Shown: positions 9,594 to 19,138 of the stretch, in pieces
How the letters are laid out: each line of letters opens with the position of its first letter
Numbering within the stretch: the stretch's first letter is position 1
DNA from: Limnohabitans sp. TEGF004
Lineage (GTDB): Bacteria; Pseudomonadota; Gammaproteobacteria; Burkholderiales; Burkholderiaceae_C
Reading direction: 5' to 3'
Assembly (NCBI RefSeq): GCF_027924965.1
Contig: NZ_AP027056.1
Location: 2,480,001-2,544,000, forward strand
DNA length: 64,000 bases
The notes under the pieces: generated by a model
The model's input: only the letters and a program-made list of their open reading frames with translations
The model's database searches: none
Told to the model about the DNA's origin: nothing
Position numbers and translations under genes: made by a program

Positions 9594-10352
9594 TCAAACC
9601 GCAAGCGAAGACAGCAAGCGATCCAGCACCGCCACGCTGTAGCGACTGGCGATGCTTTGAATGAAACGCGGAAAGTCGACATGCGCCGCATCATCGGCGC
9701 GGTCTGAAATGGTGCGTACCGCCGCCAAGGGCACACCGTAGTCGTGGCAGACCTGCGCCATGGCAGCGCACTCCATCTCCACCGCCAATGCATCGGGGAG
9801 CTCACGCTGTAAGGCTTGGCTTTCACTAGTTTTCGACACAAAGCGGTCGCCACTGGCAATCAAGCCTTGGTGCACTTGGGCGTTGGGTAAATCTAAGTTG
9901 AGCCACTGGGATGTAGGCAATGTCTTCAGCATGTCTTGCAGGGCCAAAGGCGCCGCGGTAGCCAAAGCATCGCTCAACATGGGGTCAGCCAAAAAACGCG
10001 TCATGCCCGTCAACGGTACTTCGTGGCGCGGGAACAAAGGCGATGCATCCATGTCATGCTGAATGAACGCACGCGCCACCACCACATCGCCGACATTAAC
10101 CTGTGGCGCTAAGCCACCCGCCACGCCGGTAAAGACCATGCGGCTCACGCCGAAACGTTCAATCAGGGTTGTAGCGGTGGTGGCTGCGGCCACCTTGCCG
10201 ATGCGAGAGAGCACGGCCACCACCTCGTGGCCATGCCAATGCCCCACCCAAAACTCACGACCAGCAACAACCGTTTTTTGCTCGTCGGGCATGCGAGCCA
10301 GCACAGCGGCCAGCTCTTCGTGCATGGCGCTGACCAGCGCGATGCGACTCAT
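9594..10352 (-). CDS. mtnN: 5'-methylthioadenosine/S-adenosylhomocysteine nucleosidase
   Basis: 252 residues. It hydrolyses MTA and SAH to adenine and the ribosyl product, supporting methionine salvage and AI-2 formation. It shows FTGVAGGLAPQVNVGDVVVA, the substrate-binding AVEMECAAMAQV segment and ISDRADD near the end, all typical of the PNP/UDP family. Its start overlaps the fadD stop by 4 bases. A related nucleosidase (for example hopanoid-linked) is possible but less likely. Confidence 0.85.
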   Translation of the reverse strand: MSRIALVSAMHEELAAVLARMPDEQKTVVAGREFWVGHWHGHEVVAVLSRIGKVAAATTATTLIERFGVSRMVFTGVAGGLAPQVNVGDVVVARAFIQHDMDASPLFPRHEVPLTGMTRFLADPMLSDALATAAPLALQDMLKTLPTSQWLNLDLPNAQVHQGLIASGDRFVSKTSESQALQRELPDALAVEMECAAMAQVCHDYGVPLAAVRTISDRADDAAHVDFPRFIQSIASRYSVAVLDRLLSSLAV

Positions 10353-12037
10353 GCTGGGTTTTTGTCGCGCAGTTCGCGGCGCAGCACTTTGCCAACAGGC
10401 GTTTTAGGCAACTCGGTACGGAACTCCACCACGCGAGGCATCTTGTAGCCAGTGAGGTTGTGACGGCAATGTTCCAACACTTGCGTTTCGGTCAATGCGG
10501 GGTCTTTCTTGACCACCACCAGCTTGACTGCTTCGCCTGAACGTTCGTCGGGAATGCCAATCACTGCACACTCCATGACACCAGACAAACCGGCTACCAC
10601 CTCTTCCACCTCATTGGGATAGACGTTGAAACCACTCACCAAGATCATGTCTTTCTTGCGGTCCACGATGCGGAAGAACCCGCGTTCGTCCATCACCCCC
10701 ACATCGCCCGATTTGAAGAAACCATCGGCGGTCATCACACGGGCGGTTTCGTCGGGACGCTGCCAATAACCGGCCATCACTTGCGGCCCACGAATGGCAA
10801 TCTCACCGGGCGTTCCAATCGGTGCTTCGTTGCCCTCATCGTCGATGATCTTCATGTCGGTGCTGGGCATCGGCACACCAATCGAGCCATTGAAGGCTTT
10901 GTTGGTCACGGGGTTACCACTCGCGGCAGGGCTGGTTTCAGACAAACCATAGGCTTCGCAAATAGGACAACCTGTTTTCTCAAGCCACAACTTGGCAACC
11001 GGACCTTGCACGGCCATGCCGCCGCCAACGGACACCACCAAATGCGACCAATCCACTTTGTTGAAATCGGGGTGGTTGGCCAAGGCGTTGAACAAAGTAT
11101 TCACCGCAGGGAAGACATGGAAGCGATGCTTGCTGATCTCTTTGAACACCGCGGGCAAATCACGCGGGTTGGGGATGAGCACCGAGCACCCGCCCATGCG
11201 CATACACGCCATGATGTTGAGCGTGAACGCGAAGATGTGATACAGCGGCAGCGGGCAAATAAAGGTCGGAATCTCGTGAGACGGAATCCGTTTGAGTGCA
11301 GGCTGAAACCACGCCGACGCTTGCAACATATTGGCCATTACATTGCGATGCAATAGCTCCGCACCTTTCGCTACGCCGGTGGTGCCGCCGGTGTATTGCA
11401 ACACCGCCAAGTCATCGCCATGGATCTCAGGGGACGTCAACGTGCAACCCTCGCCGACCGCCAACGCATCATTGAATCGAACGGCGGTGGGCAACTCAAA
11501 TGCAGGCACCATTTTTTTAACTTTGCGCACCACATGGTTGACCACCATGCCTTTGAGCAAACCTAGGCGATCGCCCATCGCGCACAACACCACATGCTTC
11601 ACAGGGGTACGGGCCAGGCACTCTTGCAAAGTCGCGCCGAAGTTCTCGAGGACCACGATGGCTTTGGCATCTGAGTCTTTGAGCTGAGCCTCTAACTCAC
11701 GAGCCGTGTAAAGCGGGTTGATGTTGACCACCACAAAACCCGCACGCAACACGGCCGCTACAGCAATGGGGTACTGCAGCACATTGGGCAACATGATGGC
11801 CACACGGTCACCAAATACCAGACCTAGACTTTGCAAATAGGCGGCAAACACTTGGCTCAAACGGTCAAGTTCTTTGTAGGTCAGCCCCTTACCCAAGAAA
11901 CTGAAAGCGGTGCGATCGCCGTATAGGCGAAAGCTTTCTTGCATCAAGTCCACCAACGAGCTGTACGCGGTGGTGTCAATTTCTGCAGGCACGCCCTCTG
12001 GGTAGGCGCTTAGCCAAGGTTTCATTGTGGAGTTCAT
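10349..12037 (-). CDS. fadD: long-chain fatty acid-CoA ligase
   Basis: 562 residues. It activates fatty acids to acyl-CoA through an acyl-adenylate. It has the AMP-binding motif YTGGTTGVAKGAEL, the adenylate motif AYGLSETSPAAS, the hinge GDVGVMDERGFFRIVDRKKDMI and the C-terminal Lys in KTPVGKVLRREL. Length fits FadD. It overlaps both pntB (upstream) and mtnN (downstream) by 4 bases, so it is probably co-transcribed with the transhydrogenase genes. Confidence 0.93.
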   Translation of the reverse strand: MNSTMKPWLSAYPEGVPAEIDTTAYSSLVDLMQESFRLYGDRTAFSFLGKGLTYKELDRLSQVFAAYLQSLGLVFGDRVAIMLPNVLQYPIAVAAVLRAGFVVVNINPLYTARELEAQLKDSDAKAIVVLENFGATLQECLARTPVKHVVLCAMGDRLGLLKGMVVNHVVRKVKKMVPAFELPTAVRFNDALAVGEGCTLTSPEIHGDDLAVLQYTGGTTGVAKGAELLHRNVMANMLQASAWFQPALKRIPSHEIPTFICPLPLYHIFAFTLNIMACMRMGGCSVLIPNPRDLPAVFKEISKHRFHVFPAVNTLFNALANHPDFNKVDWSHLVVSVGGGMAVQGPVAKLWLEKTGCPICEAYGLSETSPAASGNPVTNKAFNGSIGVPMPSTDMKIIDDEGNEAPIGTPGEIAIRGPQVMAGYWQRPDETARVMTADGFFKSGDVGVMDERGFFRIVDRKKDMILVSGFNVYPNEVEEVVAGLSGVMECAVIGIPDERSGEAVKLVVVKKDPALTETQVLEHCRHNLTGYKMPRVVEFRTELPKTPVGKVLRRELRDKNPA

Positions 12038-13533
12038 TCGATCGCTTTCACCATATCTTCAACCACTTTCTTGGCATCTCCAAACACCATCATGGTCTTG
12101 TCCATATAAAACAATTCGTTGTCTAAGCCCGCATAGCCCGAAGCCATGGAGCGTTTGTTCACGATCACGGTCTTGGCTTTGTAAGCCTCCAAAATCGGCA
12201 TGCCGTAAATTGAGCTGCCTTTCTCCAACGCGGCGGGGTTCACCACGTCGTTCGCACCTAAAACGATGGCCACATCCACTTGGCCAAATTCGCCGTTGAT
12301 GTCTTCCATCTCAAACACTTGGTCGTAGGGCACTTCGGCCTCAGCCAGCAGCACGTTCATGTGGCCGGGCATACGGCCTGCGACAGGGTGAATCGCATAC
12401 TTCACGCTGATGCCTTTGTGCATCAGCTTCTCGGCCAACTCATTCACCGCATGCTGCGCACGCGCCACCGCCAAACCATAGCCAGGCACGATCACCACGG
12501 ACTCGGCATTGGCCAAAATGTAGGCTGCGTCATCGGCGCTGCCACTCTTCACAGGACGTTGTTCTTGCGCACCGGCGACTGCCGTGACTGCCTCTGCACC
12601 AAAGCCACCCAAGATGACGCTGAAGAACGAGCGGTTCATCGCCTTACACATGATGTAACTCAGAATCGCGCCCGAGCTACCCACCAACGAGCCCGCAATG
12701 ATGAGCATGCTGTTGTTGAGCGAGAAGCCAATGCCCGCTGCCGCCCAGCCCGAATAGCTGTTGAGCATGGACACCACCACCGGCATGTCTGCACCACCAA
12801 TCGGAATGATGATGAGCACGCCCATCACAAACGACAGCGCAAGCATGGCGAAGAAAGCAGTCCAGCTCTCAGTCGCGACAAACATCAAACCCAATCCAAC
12901 GGTAACCAAACCCAACACCAGGTTGAGCATGTGTTGCCCCGTAAAGCTCACGGGCGTGCCTTGGAACAAACGGAATTTGTATTTACCTGAGAGCTTGCCA
13001 AACGCAATCACGGAGCCACTGAAGGTGATGGCACCAATCGCCGCACCGAGGAACAACTCCAAACGGTTACCCGCGGGGATGGGGAAGCGCTGCATCATTT
13101 CAGTGATGACCATGCCAGATGCGGTTTGCACCTTGGTCACCACCTCTTGAGGCGCAGCCGTGATGCCAAAGGCCCAAGGCTCTGCCACGGCGGCCACACC
13201 TATGAACACCGCCGCCAAACCAATCATGCTGTGCATGAAGGCCACCAGCTCAGGCATCTTGGTCATTTCAACGCGTTGCGCCATGATCGTGCCAGCGCCG
13301 CCGCCGACCACGAGGCCCGCCAAAACCCAGCCCATACCCATACTGGAGCCCGACAACTTCACAATCAAAGCAGCCGTCGTCAAAACGGCAATCGTCATGC
13401 CCGTCATGCCAAACACGTTGCCGCGAATCGATGTGGTGGGATGGCTTAAACCTTTGAGCGCTTGAATGAAACACACACTGGCCACCAAGTACATCAGGGT
13501 GACGAGATTCATTGAAACAAAGTCCATGTTCAT
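12034..13533 (-). CDS. pntB: NAD(P) transhydrogenase subunit beta
   Basis: 499 residues. Membrane and NADP(H)-binding subunit of proton-translocating transhydrogenase. The N-terminal two-thirds has about nine membrane helices. The C-terminal domain carries the NADP-binding VIVPGYGLAVARAQHAV and later ANDVVNPAA segments. The start at 13533 (overlapping the previous stop by 4 bases) or the Met two codons later are both possible. It is encoded after pntAA and pntAB, the split-alpha arrangement common in proteobacteria. Confidence 0.96.
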   Translation of the reverse strand: MNMDFVSMNLVTLMYLVASVCFIQALKGLSHPTTSIRGNVFGMTGMTIAVLTTAALIVKLSGSSMGMGWVLAGLVVGGGAGTIMAQRVEMTKMPELVAFMHSMIGLAAVFIGVAAVAEPWAFGITAAPQEVVTKVQTASGMVITEMMQRFPIPAGNRLELFLGAAIGAITFSGSVIAFGKLSGKYKFRLFQGTPVSFTGQHMLNLVLGLVTVGLGLMFVATESWTAFFAMLALSFVMGVLIIIPIGGADMPVVVSMLNSYSGWAAAGIGFSLNNSMLIIAGSLVGSSGAILSYIMCKAMNRSFFSVILGGFGAEAVTAVAGAQEQRPVKSGSADDAAYILANAESVVIVPGYGLAVARAQHAVNELAEKLMHKGISVKYAIHPVAGRMPGHMNVLLAEAEVPYDQVFEMEDINGEFGQVDVAIVLGANDVVNPAALEKGSSIYGMPILEAYKAKTVIVNKRSMASGYAGLDNELFYMDKTMMVFGDAKKVVEDMVKAIE

Positions 13534-13853
13534 GCTTTGTCTCCTGCTGCTGCTTTAGCAGGCTTGTCTTTTTTTCTGAACATTTCCAACATGCGGCGCG
13601 TGACCATGAAGCCGCCAAACACGTTGACCGCAGCCAAGGCCACTGCGAGCACGCCCATGGTTTTGCCCAACGTGGTTTCGGTCATCGCAGCTGCGAGCAT
13701 GGCACCCACGATGACGATGGCAGAGATGGCGTTGGTCACAGCCATCAACGGCGTGTGCAGCGCAGGCGTCACCGTCCACACCACGTGATAGCCCACGTAA
13801 ATGGCGAGCACAAAAATAATCAGGTTGACGAGGGTGGGGGAAACTGCATCCAT
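13530..13853 (-). CDS. pntAB: NAD(P) transhydrogenase subunit alpha part 2 (membrane part)
   Basis: 107 residues with three predicted membrane helices: VNLIIFVLAIYVGYHVVW, then the PLMAVTNAISAIVIVGAM segment, then the ALAAVNVFGGFMVTRRML segment. It forms part of the proton channel of transhydrogenase. The basic tail (RKKDKPAKAAAGDKA) is cytoplasmic. It lies 19 bases after pntAA and overlaps pntB by 4 bases. Confidence 0.94.
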   Translation of the reverse strand: MDAVSPTLVNLIIFVLAIYVGYHVVWTVTPALHTPLMAVTNAISAIVIVGAMLAAAMTETTLGKTMGVLAVALAAVNVFGGFMVTRRMLEMFRKKDKPAKAAAGDKA

Positions 13854-13872
13854 GTTTTGATATTCCTCGTTT

Positions 13873-15003
13873 TTATTTCTTCACCACCGCGCCATCGCGG
13901 GTGACAAGACAGGCGGCCACGATGTCATCTTCTAGGTCGATGTGCAACGCGCCTTCTTTGTTGATGACGAGTTTTAGGAAGTCGAGCACGTTGCGGGCAT
14001 ACAGCGCACTCGCATCTGCTGCGACCAAGGCGGGCAAATTGGTCTCACCCACAATCGTCACGCCATGCTTCATGACGGTCTTACCTGCTTCGGTGAGTGG
14101 GCAATTGCCGCCCACGCCATCGGCGCCTTTGCCTGCGGCGATGTCAATGATGACTGCGCCTGGCTTCATGGCTTTGACCATGTCTTCGGTGACCAGCACT
14201 GGCGCGGCACGCCCCGGAATCAAAGCCGTGGTGATAACGATGTCGGCCAACGCCACGCGCTTGGCCACTTCCACCTTTTGTCGGTCGAGCCAGCTTTGTG
14301 GCATAGGACGGGCATAACCGCCCACGCCTTCGGCGGCATCTTTTTCGTCTTGGCTTTCAAACGGCACGTCGATGAACTTCGCACCGAGTGACTCCACTTG
14401 CTCTTTCACGCTGGGGCGCACATCGGTGGCTTCAATCACCGCGCCCAAACGTTTGGCGGTGGCAATGGCTTGCAAGCCCGCCACGCCCACACCGAGGATG
14501 ACCACGCGTGCGGCCTTGACCGTGCCCGCCGCTGTCATCAACATGGGGAAGAAACGTTGGTATTTGTCTGCCGCCAGCATGACGGCTTTGTAGCCCGCGA
14601 TGTTGGCTTGACTAGAGAGCACGTCCATGCTTTGTGCACGTGTGGTGCGAGGTGCAGCTTCAAGCGCAAAACCTGTGGCGCCCGCAGTGGCTAAGCGTTG
14701 CAAACCTTCTGCATTGAAGGGCTCCAACATGCCTACCACCGTACTGCCTGCTTTGATGCTCGAGGCCTCGGCCGCTTCTGGCGCTCGCACCTTGAGCACC
14801 AAATCTGAGCCCCATGCCGTGGAGGCATTGACTAACTCAGCCCCCACCGCTGCGTAGGCCTCGTCTGGCACGCTGGCGGCAACACCCGCGCCTGACTGCA
14901 CACGCACGGCGTGCCCTTGGGCAATCAATTTTTTAGCCGTCTCTGGCGTCACCGCCACACGGGCTTCTCCGGCGGCAAGCTCAACGGGTACGCCAATCAA
15001 CAT
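13873..15003 (-). CDS. pntAA: NAD(P) transhydrogenase subunit alpha part 1 (NAD-binding)
   Basis: 376 residues. Soluble NAD(H)-binding domain that passes hydride to the NADP domain of PntB. It shows the N-terminal alanine dehydrogenase/PNT domain (GVPVELAAGEARVAVTPET) and the dinucleotide-binding segment VVILGVGVAGLQAIATAKRL followed by EATDVR. It is first in the operon pntAA-pntAB-pntB-fadD-mtnN. The start is 72 bases from the divergent Nudix gene region. Confidence 0.95.
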   Translation of the reverse strand: MLIGVPVELAAGEARVAVTPETAKKLIAQGHAVRVQSGAGVAASVPDEAYAAVGAELVNASTAWGSDLVLKVRAPEAAEASSIKAGSTVVGMLEPFNAEGLQRLATAGATGFALEAAPRTTRAQSMDVLSSQANIAGYKAVMLAADKYQRFFPMLMTAAGTVKAARVVILGVGVAGLQAIATAKRLGAVIEATDVRPSVKEQVESLGAKFIDVPFESQDEKDAAEGVGGYARPMPQSWLDRQKVEVAKRVALADIVITTALIPGRAAPVLVTEDMVKAMKPGAVIIDIAAGKGADGVGGNCPLTEAGKTVMKHGVTIVGETNLPALVAADASALYARNVLDFLKLVINKEGALHIDLEDDIVAACLVTRDGAVVKK

Positions 15004-15107
15004 GGGCAGGGCTCCTAATAGAAAAGTTCAAGCGTGTCAGAACGCTGAAAGGTTACACCAGAATCACTATATCAATGAGTCGGACTTACCCGAAAGATAA
15101 TGAGCGA

Positions 15108-15608
15108 ATGAATAAACGTTGGAAGCCCAGTGTCACCGTCGCCGCCATCATTGAGCGCGAGGGTCGTTACCTCCTCATCGAAGAACACACACCCGAAGGT
15201 TTACGCCTCAACAACCCCGCAGGTCACCTCGATCCGGGCGAGTCGCCTGAAGACGGCTGCGCACGTGAAGCGCTGGAAGAAACCACCTACACCTTCAAAC
15301 CCACAGACATGGTGGGCATCTACATCTCGCGGCTGTTACGTCCAGCCCGAGAAGGCCGTGCCGCCGAAGATGTGACCTACTTTCGCCTCGCGTTTTGCGG
15401 CGAACTGGGAGAACAAGTGCCGGGCGCCAAGCTGGACAAAGGCATCGTGCGCACGCTATGGATGACGCCAGATGAAATTCGCGCCAATGTGCACCGCCTG
15501 CGCAGCCCGCTGGTGTTGCGCTGCATGGAAGATCACTTGGCCGGTCAACGCTTTCCGATGGATTTGATTTACACCGACCCCAGCGTGTTGCAGCCTGCAA
15601 AGAGATAA
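15108..15608 (+). CDS. Nudix hydrolase (NudJ-like)
   Basis: 166 residues from the ATG at 15108 (an ATG 33 bases upstream is also possible). It has the Nudix box [20 protein letters not shown], a close match to the consensus, inside a domain starting [13 protein letters not shown]. Relatives in this neighbourhood are annotated as thiamine phosphate phosphatase NudJ, but substrate cannot be told from sequence. It stops 7 bases before mnmA, so the two are probably co-transcribed; the same pairing (nudJ-mnmA) occurs in other proteobacteria. Confidence 0.88.
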   Translation: MNKRWKPSVTVAAIIEREGRYLLIEEHTPEGLRLNNPAGHLDPGESPEDGCAREALEETTYTFKPTDMVGIYISRLLRPAREGRAAEDVTYFRLAFCGELGEQVPGAKLDKGIVRTLWMTPDEIRANVHRLRSPLVLRCMEDHLAGQRFPMDLIYTDPSVLQPAKR

Positions 15609-15615
15609 TTGCCGT

Positions 15616-16743
15616 ATGGCAAATAACAAACGTGTGGTGGTGGGCTTAAGCGGTGGGGTTGACTCCGCCGTCAGCGCCTACCTATTGAAGCAGCAAGGCT
15701 ACGACGTCGTCGGCATCTTTATGAAAAACTGGGAAGACGATGACGACAGCGAATACTGCTCGTCCAACATCGACTTCGTAGACGCTGCCGCCGTGGCTGA
15801 TGTGATTGGCATTGAGATTGAACACGTCAACTTTGCCGCCGAATACAAAGACCGCGTGTTCGCTGAATTTCTGCGCGAATACCAAGGCGGCCGTACGCCC
15901 AACCCCGATATTTTGTGCAACGCTGAAATCAAGTTCAAAGCGTTCTTAGACCACGCCATACGCCTAGGCGCTGAAAAAATTGCCACCGGCCACTATTGCC
16001 GTGTGCGCGAAGTGGGTGGCGAATTTCAACTGCTCAAAGGCTTGGACCCGAGCAAAGACCAAAGCTACTTTTTGCACCGCTTGAACCAAGCGCAATTGTC
16101 CAAAACCTTGTTCCCCGTGGGTGAACTGCACAAAACCGAAGTGCGCCGCATTGCAGATGACATTGGCTTGCCCAACGCCAAGAAAAAAGACTCGACTGGC
16201 ATTTGCTTTATTGGGGAGCGCCCTTTCCGTGAGTTCTTGAACCGCTACATCGCCAATGAACCTGGCCCTATCAAAGACGAACGCGGCCGCAAAATTGGCA
16301 CGCATGTGGGCTTGAGTTTTTACACGCTTGGCCAACGCCAAGGCTTAGGCATTGGCGGCCTGAAGGAAAAGGGTGCGCAGCGCGGCGGCGGTGAACACCA
16401 ACCGTGGTTTGTGGCCCGCAAAGACATGGCGACCAACACCTTGTATGTGGTGCAAGGCCACGACCACCCTTGGTTGCTTTACGGCTCGCTGCATGCCGAC
16501 GACCTGAGCTGGTGCGCCCCGCATCAGCCAGCGCCCGGCCGCTACGCCGCCAAAACCCGCTACCGCCAAGCCGATGCACCGTGCGAGCTGAGCTACAACG
16601 ACGAAGGCGAGCTCGTGCTCGCCTTTGATGATCCTCAGTGGGCCGTCACACCTGGCCAATCGGCTGTGTTGTATGACGGTGAGGTGTGTATGGGCGGCGG
16701 GGTCATTGCCAGCGCTGCAGCGCTGAACGCAACCCCTGCCTGA
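15616..16743 (+). CDS. mnmA: tRNA-specific 2-thiouridylase
   Basis: 375 residues. It thiolates U34 of tRNA for Lys, Glu and Gln. It has the PP-loop [16 protein letters not shown] at the N-terminus, the first catalytic Cys in [12 protein letters not shown], the second in [10 protein letters not shown], and the C-terminal beta-barrel. Length is normal. Confidence 0.96.
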   Translation: MANNKRVVVGLSGGVDSAVSAYLLKQQGYDVVGIFMKNWEDDDDSEYCSSNIDFVDAAAVADVIGIEIEHVNFAAEYKDRVFAEFLREYQGGRTPNPDILCNAEIKFKAFLDHAIRLGAEKIATGHYCRVREVGGEFQLLKGLDPSKDQSYFLHRLNQAQLSKTLFPVGELHKTEVRRIADDIGLPNAKKKDSTGICFIGERPFREFLNRYIANEPGPIKDERGRKIGTHVGLSFYTLGQRQGLGIGGLKEKGAQRGGGEHQPWFVARKDMATNTLYVVQGHDHPWLLYGSLHADDLSWCAPHQPAPGRYAAKTRYRQADAPCELSYNDEGELVLAFDDPQWAVTPGQSAVLYDGEVCMGGGVIASAAALNATPA

Positions 16744-16749
16744 GTTACC

Positions 16750-16768
16750 CGCGGCCTTATCAGCCGCG
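16750..16768. terminator. weak hairpin between convergent mnmA and the Ala/Lys-rich gene
   Basis: Inverted repeat CGCGGC/GCCGCG with a 7-base loop in the 42-base spacer between the two convergent stops. There is no T-run on either strand, so termination by this element alone is uncertain. Confidence 0.3.
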
Positions 16769-16785
16769 TATTAGCCGAGTTGGCT

Positions 16786-17040
16786 TTACTTGATGACGGC
16801 TGCAGCAGCAGGCACTTTGGCTTCTACTTTCTTAGTGGCATCAGCCTTCACCACAGCGGCTTTTTCTTTCACTACTTTTTTGGCTTCGGCTTTAGCCGCT
16901 GGCGCAGCTTCTGCCTTAGCAGTTGCAGCGGCCACAGCAGGTGCGGCGGTTGCAGGTGTTGCCACTGGTGCAACGGGTGAGGTTGCGAACGCGGCAGCAG
17001 AGAAAGCACCAACGATCAAAGAGGCAATCAACTTGTTCAT
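16786..17040 (-). CDS. small exported Ala/Lys-rich protein of unknown function
   Basis: 84 residues. A clear signal peptide (MNKLIASLIVGAFSAAAFA, cleavage near residue 19) is followed by a low-complexity region rich in Ala, Lys, Val, Pro and Thr with no Cys or aromatic residues. It resembles histone-H1-like tails in composition, but the signal peptide argues for the periplasm. A good ribosome site AAAGGA precedes the ATG. Similar short Ala/Lys-rich exported proteins are scattered in Burkholderiales; I do not know a function. Confidence 0.75.
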   Translation of the reverse strand: MNKLIASLIVGAFSAAAFATSPVAPVATPATAAPAVAAATAKAEAAPAAKAEAKKVVKEKAAVVKADATKKVEAKVPAAAAVIK

Positions 17041-17067
17041 ACAAAATTTCCTTTGAGGTTTTGAACA

Positions 17068-17144
17068 ACTCCAACATCGGAGTGATCAAACAACGGCGTC
17101 CGACACACAACTGTTGACGCAAATATTTAATTATTTAGGTCAAC
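17068..17144 (-). promoter_or_regulatory. inverted repeats upstream of the Ala/Lys-rich gene
   Basis: The roughly 200-base spacer up to ssb holds a hairpin ACTCC/GGAGT (17068-17083) and an AT-rich segment flanked by GTTGAC/GTCAAC (17113-17118 and 17139-17144). The AT-rich block (17121-17137) is the likeliest promoter area for the minus-strand gene, but I cannot assign -35 and -10 boxes with confidence. Confidence 0.3.
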
Positions 17145-17183
17145 GTTTTTGCACCCACTTCGTTACGCCTCGCGCACCGGCGT

Positions 17184-17217
17184 AAAAAAACCGACTGGCT
17201 TTCGCGAGTCGGTTTTA
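17184..17217 (-). terminator. intrinsic terminator after ssb
   Basis: Stem AAAACCGACT/AGTCGGTTTT with a 10-base loop, 22 bases after the ssb stop. Seven A's on the plus strand give a seven-base T-run on the minus strand, as expected for a minus-strand terminator. Confidence 0.85.
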
Positions 17218-17238
17218 GCTGCAAGTTGCGTTGCCCCA

Positions 17239-17736
17239 TCAGAACGGAATGTCGTCGTCCATGTCGTCAAACCCACCCTTAGCAGGCGCAGGGGCCGCTG
17301 GGCGTTGCGCAGCAGGCGCTGTAGCGCGAGGCGCTGCCGCTGGGCGGCTGTAGCCACCGCCGCCTTCTTCGCCACCACCGCTGGGGCCGCCCATGCCTTC
17401 ACGGCCGCCCAAGAGTTGCAACTCAGTCGCAATGATGTCCACGGTGTTTTTTTCCACGCCTGTGGTTTTGTCGGTGTACACGCCGTATTTCAAGCGGCCT
17501 TCCACGTAGATAGGACGGCCTTTTTTGACGTATTCGCCAGCGATTTCAGCCAAACGGTCATAAAACGTGACGCGGTGCCACTGGGTGTCTTCAATCATCT
17601 CGCCGCTGTTTTTGTCTTTGCGGCGGCTCGATGTCGCCACGCTCACGTTGGCCACGGCTTGGCCGCTGGGCAGGTAGCGCACTTCGGGGTCGCGGCCGCA
17701 GTTGCCGACGAGGATGACTTTGTTAACGGATGCCAT
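17239..17736 (-). CDS. ssb: single-stranded DNA-binding protein
   Basis: 165 residues. It coats ssDNA during replication, repair and recombination. It has an N-terminal OB fold ([21 protein letters not shown] ... [13 protein letters not shown], then [15 protein letters not shown]), a Gly/Pro/Ala-rich linker and the acidic tip DDDIPF that recruits partner proteins. A strong GGAGGA precedes the ATG. It lies 27 bases after the MFS gene and near uvrA, a common Burkholderiales arrangement. Confidence 0.96.
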   Translation of the reverse strand: MASVNKVILVGNCGRDPEVRYLPSGQAVANVSVATSSRRKDKNSGEMIEDTQWHRVTFYDRLAEIAGEYVKKGRPIYVEGRLKYGVYTDKTTGVEKNTVDIIATELQLLGGREGMGGPSGGGEEGGGGYSRPAAAPRATAPAAQRPAAPAPAKGGFDDMDDDIPF

Positions 17737-17763
17737 GGGTAAATTCCTCCAGATAGGGGCTAA

Positions 17764-18951
17764 TTATGTAGTCTTTGCGGAATGGACTGGACGCTTGGGC
17801 GCGACCATGGGCCAAGCTACCACCAGCCACAGCACCATGAGTGCCGCGCAAGTTAAAAACAGGCCTTGTGTGCCGTAGCTTTTGACAAGCTGACCGCCCA
17901 TCACGCCACCCGCGAAAAAGCCCAACGATTGCAGCGTGTTGTACACGCCCATGGCCGCGCCCCGCGACGACGCAGGCGCAATGCGCGATACCAAACTGGG
18001 CTGCGTCGCTTCCAGCACATTGAAGCCGCAAAAGAACGCAAACAACAACCAAGCCAAGCACATCACGCTGGGCGCGCCAGACGACACCCACAGCAGCGCC
18101 ACTTGCACCAAGGCAATCAAAGCAATGGCGCTTAAAAACACGGCGCGTAAATAGCCACGGCGCTCTAGCGGAAACACAGCGCCCATCAAGACGAACGAGC
18201 CCAGCACGGCTGGTAAATAAATTTGCCAGTGGTCGTCCTTGCCCAAACTGGCTTGTACCAAGAAGGCAGGAATCGCCACCCACATGGCCAACTGCACCGC
18301 GTGCAACACAAACACGCCAATGTTCAGGCGCAGCAGTGCGGGGCTAGACAGCACTTGGCGCAGACCGCCACGGGCGGCGTCTTTGTGCGCCACGGGTTCC
18401 GCCGGCACGCCCCACACCACCACCGCCGTGCCCAGCAGCGCCAGCACCGCCGTCAACACAAACAAGCCCGACAAACCAATGTGCGCCGCAATCACGGGCG
18501 ACACTACTAGCGACAAGGCAAACATCAGCCCAATGCTTGCGCCCACCAAAGCCATGGCTTTGGTGCGCACCACATCGCGGGTCAGGTCGGCCAACAAAGC
18601 GGTCACGGCGGCAGACACAGCGCCCGCGCCTTGCAACGCACGACCCGCCAACACGCCCATCAAGGTATCGGCACTGCCAGCCACCAAGCTGCCCAAAGCA
18701 AAAATCAGCAGGCCAAAAATAATCACCCGCTTGCGGCCCAAGCGGTCAGACGCCATGCCAAACGGGATTTGCAACAGGCCTTGCGTCAGGCCGTAGATGC
18801 CCATGGCCAGGCCAATCAGCGCGGGGTCGTCCCCGCCTGGGTACTTGCGTGCTTCCAGCGCAAACACAGGCAACACCAAAAACAAGCCCAACATGCGCAA
18901 GGCAAAGATGGACGCAAGCGAACCACTGGCGCGTAGCTCTGTGCGCGTCAT
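17764..18951 (-). CDS. MFS transporter
   Basis: 395 residues from the ATG at 18951, giving MTRTELRASGSLASIFALRM; a longer frame reaches 19029 but adds a polar stretch. There are twelve predicted membrane helices. The family motif between helices 2 and 3 is GMASDRLGRKRVI, and PIGLMFALSLV-like repeats occur mid-protein. Likely a drug/H+ or metabolite exporter of the YajR-like type, substrate unknown. It lies between divergent uvrA and downstream ssb. Confidence 0.88.
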   Translation of the reverse strand: MTRTELRASGSLASIFALRMLGLFLVLPVFALEARKYPGGDDPALIGLAMGIYGLTQGLLQIPFGMASDRLGRKRVIIFGLLIFALGSLVAGSADTLMGVLAGRALQGAGAVSAAVTALLADLTRDVVRTKAMALVGASIGLMFALSLVVSPVIAAHIGLSGLFVLTAVLALLGTAVVVWGVPAEPVAHKDAARGGLRQVLSSPALLRLNIGVFVLHAVQLAMWVAIPAFLVQASLGKDDHWQIYLPAVLGSFVLMGAVFPLERRGYLRAVFLSAIALIALVQVALLWVSSGAPSVMCLAWLLFAFFCGFNVLEATQPSLVSRIAPASSRGAAMGVYNTLQSLGFFAGGVMGGQLVKSYGTQGLFLTCAALMVLWLVVAWPMVAPKRPVHSAKTT

Positions 18952-19138
18952 GGTGGGGCTTTGGTCCAGCGTGGGGTCGGGGGTCAGATTGATCGTCACA
19001 GCCTGCCATTGTCCCGCATTCCTGGCCAAGTAAGCCCGCCGCCACTATCATGTCGGGTTGCCCTTTTATTTTGAGTGTCCAGTGAACGCACCTTCTGACG
19101 GCGCCTACTTAGGCCAAGCCCTGAACCACCCCTCTGCC

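Noticed and set aside
18952..19138. LexA (SOS) box upstream of uvrA
   Set aside because: No CTGT-N8-ACAG match found by eye in the spacer.
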